In this document: piece after piece, positions 7,258 through 10,418 of the stretch
How positions within the stretch are numbered: the first letter of the stretch is position 1
How the letters are laid out: each line of letters starts with the position of its first letter
DNA from: CAMBDR01 sp046597185
GTDB lineage: Bacteria > Pseudomonadota > Gammaproteobacteria > Burkholderiales > Burkholderiaceae_D
DNA: 10,418 nucleotides
NCBI GenBank assembly: GCA_046597185.1
Contig: JBKJLF010000570.1
Coordinates: 1-10,418, forward strand
Direction: 5' to 3'
Made by a program: the position numbers and the translations under genes
The notes under the pieces: generated by a model
Told to the model about the DNA's origin: nothing
The model's database searches: none
Seen by the model: only the letters and a program-made list of their open reading frames with translations

Positions 7258-7818
7258 GCAACGCCCATTTTTGGTATCGTAGGGTGGTCAGGTAGCGGTA
7301 AGACCACCTTGCTGGAATATATCGTTCAACAATTAGCAGCACGCGGGTTGCGGGTGAATGTGATCAAGCACAGCCACCACGACCTGATTCTCGAACCCGC
7401 CCACAAAGATAGCGCCCGCTTGCGTGCTGCCGGGGCGGCGGAAGTGATGGTCGCGTCCCCTTTTCGTTTTGCCATCGCGCATGAATTGCGCGGCGCGCCC
7501 GAGCCTGGTCTGGCGCAACAAGTGGCCCGTTTGGCCCCCGCCGATATTATCCTGGTGGAAGGCTTTAAATGGGACTCCATCCCCAAGCTTGAAGTGCATC
7601 GCCCCAGCCTGGGGCAAGCGCCTTTGTATCCGAATGATTCCCATATTGTGGCCGTGGCGAGCGACGCGGCCCTGCCTGCCGACTTGCCTGGCACGGTAAC
7701 ATGCTTGGACTTAAATGACCTCGATCAAGTATTGGCATGGTTTTTACAACAGATGGAAAGCATACGCGTCGCCGATCCGACTGAAAATGCGGAATTTTTG
7801 AAAAAGACGCTTGATTAA
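7252..7818 (+). CDS. mobB: Molybdopterin-guanine dinucleotide biosynthesis protein MobB
   Basis: Cytoplasmic P-loop GTP-binding protein that assists MobA in converting molybdenum cofactor to its guanine dinucleotide form for DMSO-reductase-type enzymes. Its 188 residues carry Walker A GWSGSGKTT (11-19), then KHSHHD (39-44), KDSARLRAAGA (52-62) and VEGFK (102-106), all in MobB family order and spacing. Length is within the family range. AGGA (7242-7245) is 6 bases before the ATG. The gene lies 52 bases after the pullulanase stop with no terminator or promoter recognised between, so read-through from the pullulanase gene is possible. No other cofactor gene (mobA, moeA) is adjacent, which is unusual because mobB often precedes moeA in related bacteria. 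The start region is buried in an inverted repeat. Confidence 0.95.
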   Translation: MAATPIFGIVGWSGSGKTTLLEYIVQQLAARGLRVNVIKHSHHDLILEPAHKDSARLRAAGAAEVMVASPFRFAIAHELRGAPEPGLAQQVARLAPADIILVEGFKWDSIPKLEVHRPSLGQAPLYPNDSHIVAVASDAALPADLPGTVTCLDLNDLDQVLAWFLQQMESIRVADPTENAEFLKKTLD

Positions 7819-7897
7819 TTGGAATGGGCGGGGTAAGCTCAACCAAGCTGCTTGAATACCTTAGTAAATAAGTCGTGCAAACCACCAGGAGACGATT

Positions 7898-8089
7898 ATG
7901 TCTGTTTCATCATCCATAGCCAGTTTGGCCACCAATTTGGCGGATACGGGGTTGCGTCAGCAAGTGGGCATCAGTGTGCTGAGAAAAGCGCTGGATATTG
8001 AAAGCAACACAGCGGCTATTTTACTGCAAGCCTTACCTGCGCCCAATTTGCCGGCTAACCTTGGCAGCAACATTAATACCACTGCGTAA
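7898..8089 (+). CDS. YjfB-family putative motility protein
   Basis: Small 63-residue protein resembling the YjfB putative motility family (Pfam YjfB_motility). The family pattern is visible: an N-terminal SIASLATNL helix, QQVGISVLRKALDIE in the centre, ILLQALPAP, and an end of LGSNIN. Family members are 55-70 residues; Bacillus YjfB belongs to the sigma-D motility regulon, but its molecular role is unknown. No signal peptide or membrane segment is visible. AGGAG (7887-7891) stands 6 bases before the ATG. It lies alone 79 bases after mobB with no flagellar or chemotaxis gene nearby, and I found no sigma28-type promoter (TAAA, about 15 bp, GCCGATAA). Family assignment is from memory of the motif pattern. 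Confidence 0.75.
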   Translation: MSVSSSIASLATNLADTGLRQQVGISVLRKALDIESNTAAILLQALPAPNLPANLGSNINTTA

Positions 8090-8090
8090 T

Positions 8091-8120
8091 ATTTCTTTTC
8101 ATTTCTTTTTATTTCTTTTG
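8091..8120. repeat. Three tandem 10-bp ATTTCTTTT(N) units
   Basis: ATTTCTTTT occurs at 8091, 8101 and 8111, each followed by one variable base (C, T, G), beginning one base after the YjfB-like stop codon. T-tracts repeated at 10 bp are in phase with the helix and would be expected to bend the DNA. The T-runs could also help end transcription, but no hairpin precedes them. Confidence 0.7.
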
Positions 8121-8218
8121 GCTAATATTTTCGATTTTATTCGCGTTTGGCCGCAGCGATCTGCGAAAAAGCGTCGTTTGGGCGTCAACTAAGTTTCAGG
8201 TGGGGCGTTAGAGACTCA

Positions 8219-8235
8219 CGTAAAACATGTTTACG
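8219..8235. promoter_or_regulatory. Palindromic operator-like site before the His-rich gene
   Basis: CGTAAA (8219-8224) and TTTACG (8230-8235) are exact reverse complements with 5 bases between, centred 29 bases before the chosen ATG at 8256. Size and symmetry suit a dimeric regulator or a small leader hairpin just ahead of the ribosome-binding site. No regulator can be named. I see no clear sigma70 promoter in the 166-base gap 8090-8255. Confidence 0.3.
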
Positions 8236-8255
8236 CTTAACCGAAAGGAATGAAA

Positions 8256-8438
8256 ATGAAAAAATTGATCGCTGCCATTATCGCCGCTACTTTTGCCATG
8301 GGTTCAGCGTACGCGCAAACGTCGGCTCCAGCCTCCGCACCTGCCGCTACCGCCCATCACGCCAAGCATAAAAAAGCCAAGCATGCCAAGCGTCATCACA
8401 AGCACCACAAAAAGATGAAAGCTGCTGCAGCAAAATAA
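8256..8438 (+). CDS. Small secreted His/Lys-rich peptide (Asr-like composition)
   Basis: A 60-residue exported peptide of unknown function. Residues 1-20 form a clear Sec signal peptide (MKKLIAAII..., cleavage after AYA). The mature part is about 40 residues: a short Ala/Pro/Ser stretch (TSAPASAPA), then a strongly basic segment with eight His and many Lys, such as HHAKHKKAKHAKRHHKHHKK. There is no Cys. Composition recalls the periplasmic acid-shock protein Asr of enterobacteria and His-rich metal-binding peptides, but low complexity makes homology unsafe. AAGGA (8245-8249) abuts the ATG at 8250 and is 6 bases from the ATG at 8256, so the second start is preferred. It sits 140 bases before the bufferin precursor. 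Proton buffering or binding of Cu, Ni or Zn in the periplasm is inferred from composition and context only. Confidence 0.78.
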   Translation: MKKLIAAIIAATFAMGSAYAQTSAPASAPAATAHHAKHKKAKHAKRHHKHHKKMKAAAAK

Positions 8439-8451
8439 TTTCTGCAGCGGT
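8421..8451 (+). repeat. Stem-loop over the stop codon of the His-rich gene
   Basis: GCTGCAG (8424-8430) pairs exactly with CTGCAGC (8442-8448) around an 11-base A/T-rich loop containing the stop codon. Three further pairs (two of them G-U) reach 8421/8451. Only a short TTTT follows at 8456-8459, so it is at best a leaky terminator. It may stabilise the 3' end of the message. Confidence 0.45.
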
Positions 8452-8456
8452 GTAAT

Positions 8457-8503
8457 TTTCAAGTAATCTGAATCGACCAAGCAACACCTCAGATTATTTG
8501 AAG
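8457..8503 (+). repeat. 14-bp near-perfect inverted repeat between the His-rich gene and bufA
   Basis: TTCAAGTAATCTGA (8458-8471) pairs with TCAGATTATTTGAA (8489-8502) at 13 of 14 positions. The single mismatch is a G-U pair in RNA, and one more G-U (8457/8503) extends the stem; the loop is 17 bases (8472-8488). No T-tract follows, so it is not a standard terminator. It starts 5 bases after the preceding stem-loop. It may be an RNA processing or stability element, an attenuator, or an operator for bufA. Confidence 0.6.
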
Positions 8504-8525
8504 TAGTGTAGTAGTCGTATTTAAA

Positions 8526-8537
8526 GCAATGTATTGC
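8526..8537. promoter_or_regulatory. GCAAT-GT-ATTGC palindrome upstream of bufA
   Basis: GCAAT (8526-8530) and ATTGC (8533-8537) are exact reverse complements around GT. It lies just before a weak -10-like TATCTT (8544-8549), 41 bases before the bufA start, so it could be an operator. Two copies of TTAAATTT with a 10-base period (8551 and 8561) follow. All assignments here are tentative. Confidence 0.25.
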
Positions 8538-8578
8538 GGATTTTATCTTGTTAAATTTTATTAAATTTGGAGCTTAAA

Positions 8579-8842
8579 ATGAATAAACGTCAAGTATTAA
8601 TCGCTGCTGCCTTGGCCAGTTTGTGTACAACTGCCAGCACCATGGTGGCTGCTGCTGATAAAGAAAAGTGTTATGGCATCGCCGCAGCAGGTAAAAATGA
8701 TTGCGCAGATGCAAACGGTACGCATTCTTGCGCAGGTCAGGCTAAAGCTGACAAAGGCGCTGCTGAATGGAAATATGTTGCCAAAGGCACTTGCGAAAAA
8801 GAAGGCGGCAAAACCACGGCACCAAAAAAAGCTGACAAGTAA
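8579..8842 (+). CDS. bufA: Bufferin precursor BufA (DUF2282)
   Basis: Precursor of a bufferin, an exported ribosomally made peptide reported to bind copper after its cysteines are converted to thiooxazoles by BufB/BufC. The 87 residues have a Sec signal peptide (1-26, cleavage after VAAA). The DUF2282 core has Cys31 (EKCYG), Cys42 (GKNDCA), Cys51 (THSCAG) and Cys72 (KGTCEK). This four-cysteine pattern with CYGIAxAGKNDC and HSCAG is diagnostic. The C-terminus is a Lys-rich tail (GGKTTAPKKADK) in place of the GGSL-type ending I recall for many relatives. Cys16 lies within the signal peptide and would be removed. GGAG (8569-8572) is 6 bases before ATG 8579; the in-frame TTG at 8567 lies before that site and is rejected. 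The modifying enzyme gene starts 35 bases downstream, consistent with one operon. Confidence 0.9.
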   Translation: MNKRQVLIAAALASLCTTASTMVAAADKEKCYGIAAAGKNDCADANGTHSCAGQAKADKGAAEWKYVAKGTCEKEGGKTTAPKKADK

Positions 8843-8877
8843 TCGAGTGGCAGAGTAATTGAGTGATTGAGGCGGTT

Positions 8878-10418
8878 ATGCAAATTGGCAAAGGCGTTGG
8901 CGTCGGTTTGCGTGCCGCACATTACCGTGAGTTTTTGCAGCAACGTCCCCCACTGGATTGGCTTGAAGTTCATACCGAGAATTATTTCCAGGCCGGTGGT
9001 TGGGATCGACAAGTTTTATTTGATTTGCGCCGTGATTATCCCATCAGTTTGCATGGTGTTGGTTTAGGTTTAGGTTCGGCGCAGGGTTTTAGTCTCGGAC
9101 ATTTGCAGCGCATCCAAACCCTGGTGCGTGAAGTTGAACCGTGTCTGGTATCAGAACATTTATGTTGGGGTTCGGTGCATGACCGCAATCTCAACGATTT
9201 ACTCCCCCTTCCTTTAAGTTTGGCCGCTCTGGATTTACTTTGCCAGCGCGTCGATCTGGTGCAAGAGCGCCTGCAGCGTCCCATCTTGCTTGAAAACGTC
9301 TCCACCTATTTGCGTTATCGGGTTGATGCGATGTCTGAAATCGAGTTTTTATTAGCCTTGGCCAAGCGCACAGGGTGTCAAATATTGCTCGATGTAAATA
9401 ATTTATATGTCAATCAATGTAATCATCACGAATCGGCTTTGGCTGCGATTCATGCGATTGCCGATGCCGCACCGGAAGTTGTGGGAGAAATTCATCTGGC
9501 AGGGCATTTACATGTCGACGACGTGGTGGTGGACAACCATGGTGCTACCGTAGCAGATGCGGTTTGGGATTTGTATCGGGTTGCCTTGCAGCGCTTGGGG
9601 GCGGTGCCGACCCTGATTGAATGGGATACCGATATCCCAACCCTGCCCGTTCTTTTGAGTGAGGCCGAGAAGGCGCGTGTGATCATGCAGCAGGCTAGCT
9701 CTGGTGTGTGCGCAACCATTCCGATTAGTTCGCGCGTGCAGCCCGATGCGCGTAGCGTGGCTGAAATACAAAGTGCTTTTGCGGCTGGTTTATTTGTGCC
9801 TGATTTGAGCGAGTGGGCGGGTGAAGCTGCCTGCGAGTTGGCTTGTTTTGCCGGGCCACCTGAGCAAGCCCTGCGCCGTTTTGCGCGCTATCGCGGCAAT
9901 ATGGTGGCAACCTGGGAAAAATCCATGGCCGCTGTTTTTCCGGTACTGGAAGCCCTGGTTGGTGAAGAATTCTTTGCCGCGCTGGCGCGCGCGTATGGGC
10001 ATGCGTATCCCTCCGATTGCGGCGATTTGAATCAATTTGGCCATCGCTTTAGCCAGTTTTTGCGTGAATTCCCGCATGTAGCGCAATATCCGTATTTTCC
10101 CGATGTGGCGGCCCTGGAGTGGGCCTTGCATCGCGCATATTATGCTGCAGATGGCGCGAATGGTTTGGATTCGGCCCAATTGGCGGTCTGGTCGCCCGAG
10201 CAATTGGAGCAAGCTTGTTTTACCCTGCACCCGGCAGTGGTGTTGTTGCAATCCGAATTTGCCGTGCTCAAGCTATGGCAGGCGCATCAACCAGAGACCG
10301 AAGTAGAATTTCCGGCGCAATTGGATGAGCCTTGCCATGCGCTAGTGTGTCGGCCGCATTGGAAGCCGCAAGTTGTGGCCTTGTCGCCTGCGGCATATGC
10401 TGCTTTATCTTGCTTGGC
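8878..10418 (+). CDS. BufB-BufC fusion: MNIO (DUF692) enzyme joined to DUF2063 partner (3' partial)
   Basis: Single frame from ATG 8878 to the window edge, 513 codons with no stop, joining two normally separate bufferin-maturation proteins. Residues 1-275 are a complete DUF692 multinuclear non-heme iron oxygenase. Its TIM-barrel motifs and likely iron ligands are LHGVG (His59), SEHLCW (Glu93, His94), LENVSTYL (Glu139, Asn140), LLDVNN (Asp172), EIHLAGH (His206, His210), VDNHG (Asp219, His221) and IEWD (Glu248). A short linker (about 276-292) leads to a DUF2063 domain from residue 293: EIQSAFAAGL, RFARYRGNMV, FPVLEALVGEEFF, HPAVVLLQSEFAVLKLWQAHQ. This is BufC, the partner thought to present the precursor. 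BufC is nearly full length but its end is outside. GAGG (8869-8872) is 5 bases before the ATG. It should act in the cytoplasm on the BufA cysteines before export. Two adjacent genes split by sequencing error is the main alternative. Confidence 0.88.
   Translation, partial: MQIGKGVGVGLRAAHYREFLQQRPPLDWLEVHTENYFQAGGWDRQVLFDLRRDYPISLHGVGLGLGSAQGFSLGHLQRIQTLVREVEPCLVSEHLCWGSVHDRNLNDLLPLPLSLAALDLLCQRVDLVQERLQRPILLENVSTYLRYRVDAMSEIEFLLALAKRTGCQILLDVNNLYVNQCNHHESALAAIHAIADAAPEVVGEIHLAGHLHVDDVVVDNHGATVADAVWDLYRVALQRLGAVPTLIEWDTDIPTLPVLLSEAEKARVIMQQASSGVCATIPISSRVQPDARSVAEIQSAFAAGLFVPDLSEWAGEAACELACFAGPPEQALRRFARYRGNMVATWEKSMAAVFPVLEALVGEEFFAALARAYGHAYPSDCGDLNQFGHRFSQFLREFPHVAQYPYFPDVAALEWALHRAYYAADGANGLDSAQLAVWSPEQLEQACFTLHPAVVLLQSEFAVLKLWQAHQPETEVEFPAQLDEPCHALVCRPHWKPQVVALSPAAYAALSCL

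Noticed and set aside
7768..7775. GCCGATCC as a sigma28 -10 box for the YjfB-like gene
   Set aside because: No TAAA -35 lies about 15 bp upstream, and it is inside the mobB coding sequence far from the gene.
8220..8245. GTAAAA, 16 bp, CGAA as a SigF-like promoter of the His-rich gene
   Set aside because: The -10 would touch the ribosome-binding site and the transcript would begin at about the start codon, which does not fit a leadered gene with a good AAGGA.
7998..8371. Short overlapping plus-strand frames around the YjfB-like and His-rich genes
   Set aside because: They lack fitting ribosome-binding sites, are not family-like and overlap better-supported genes.
7233..8482. Loop complementarity GCTTGG (7233-7238) with CCAAGC (8477-8482) as an RNA-RNA kissing pair
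   Set aside because: A 6-base match is expected by chance, and the two hairpins have no functional link.
8863..8877. GTG at 8863 as the start of the BufB-BufC frame
   Set aside because: The GAGG at 8869-8872 is correctly placed for ATG 8878 and lies inside the longer version.

Overview
The window reads as a moderate-GC betaproteobacterial chromosome, most likely Burkholderiales and possibly Oxalobacteraceae (Undibacterium- or Herminiimonas-like). This is inferred from PEP-CTERM proteins with a VPEPETYAMLLAG-type sorting signal, a Dpp/Opp-type ABC operon, a DUF2282/DUF692/DUF2063 bufferin cluster, strong sigma70-type promoters and intrinsic terminators. All supported genes lie on the + strand. 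No rRNA, tRNA, CRISPR array, insertion sequence or phage gene is visible, and no gene-free gap exceeds about 280 bases.

Layout. (1) 1-2486: the 3' end of an oligopeptide/dipeptide ABC operon, with a DppC/OppC-type inner-membrane permease (5' end outside the window) and a fused two-domain ATPase (DppD-DppF type). (2) 2632-4468: two tandem, paralogous, 230-residue secreted PEP-CTERM proteins with a choice-of-anchor E-like body. Each has its own very similar promoter (TTGACA/TTGACT, 17 bp, TAGAAT/TATACT) and a strong downstream terminator, so this is a duplicated transcription unit. (3) 4599-7199: a secreted type I pullulanase (CBM25-like, FnIII, CBM48, GH13) that debranches starch or glycogen. 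(4) 7252-7818: mobB for molybdenum-cofactor nucleotide maturation; its ribosome-binding site and start codon lie in a long inverted repeat. (5) 7898-8089: a small YjfB-family putative motility protein. (6) 8256 to the end: a small secreted His/Lys-rich peptide, then a bufferin-type RiPP cluster with precursor bufA (DUF2282) and a downstream gene reading without a stop from a DUF692 (MNIO, BufB) domain into a DUF2063 (BufC) domain.

How they work together. The ABC operon imports peptides and the pullulanase supplies maltodextrins, so both look like nutrient acquisition. The PEP-CTERM pair should pass through an exosortase encoded elsewhere. Bufferins are exported copper-binding peptides whose cysteines are modified by the BufB/BufC enzyme pair. 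Here the two enzyme components appear fused, and the precursor sits directly after a secreted histidine-rich peptide that could also bind metals. This region, with two adjacent stem-loops between the His-rich gene and bufA, is the most interesting part of the window.
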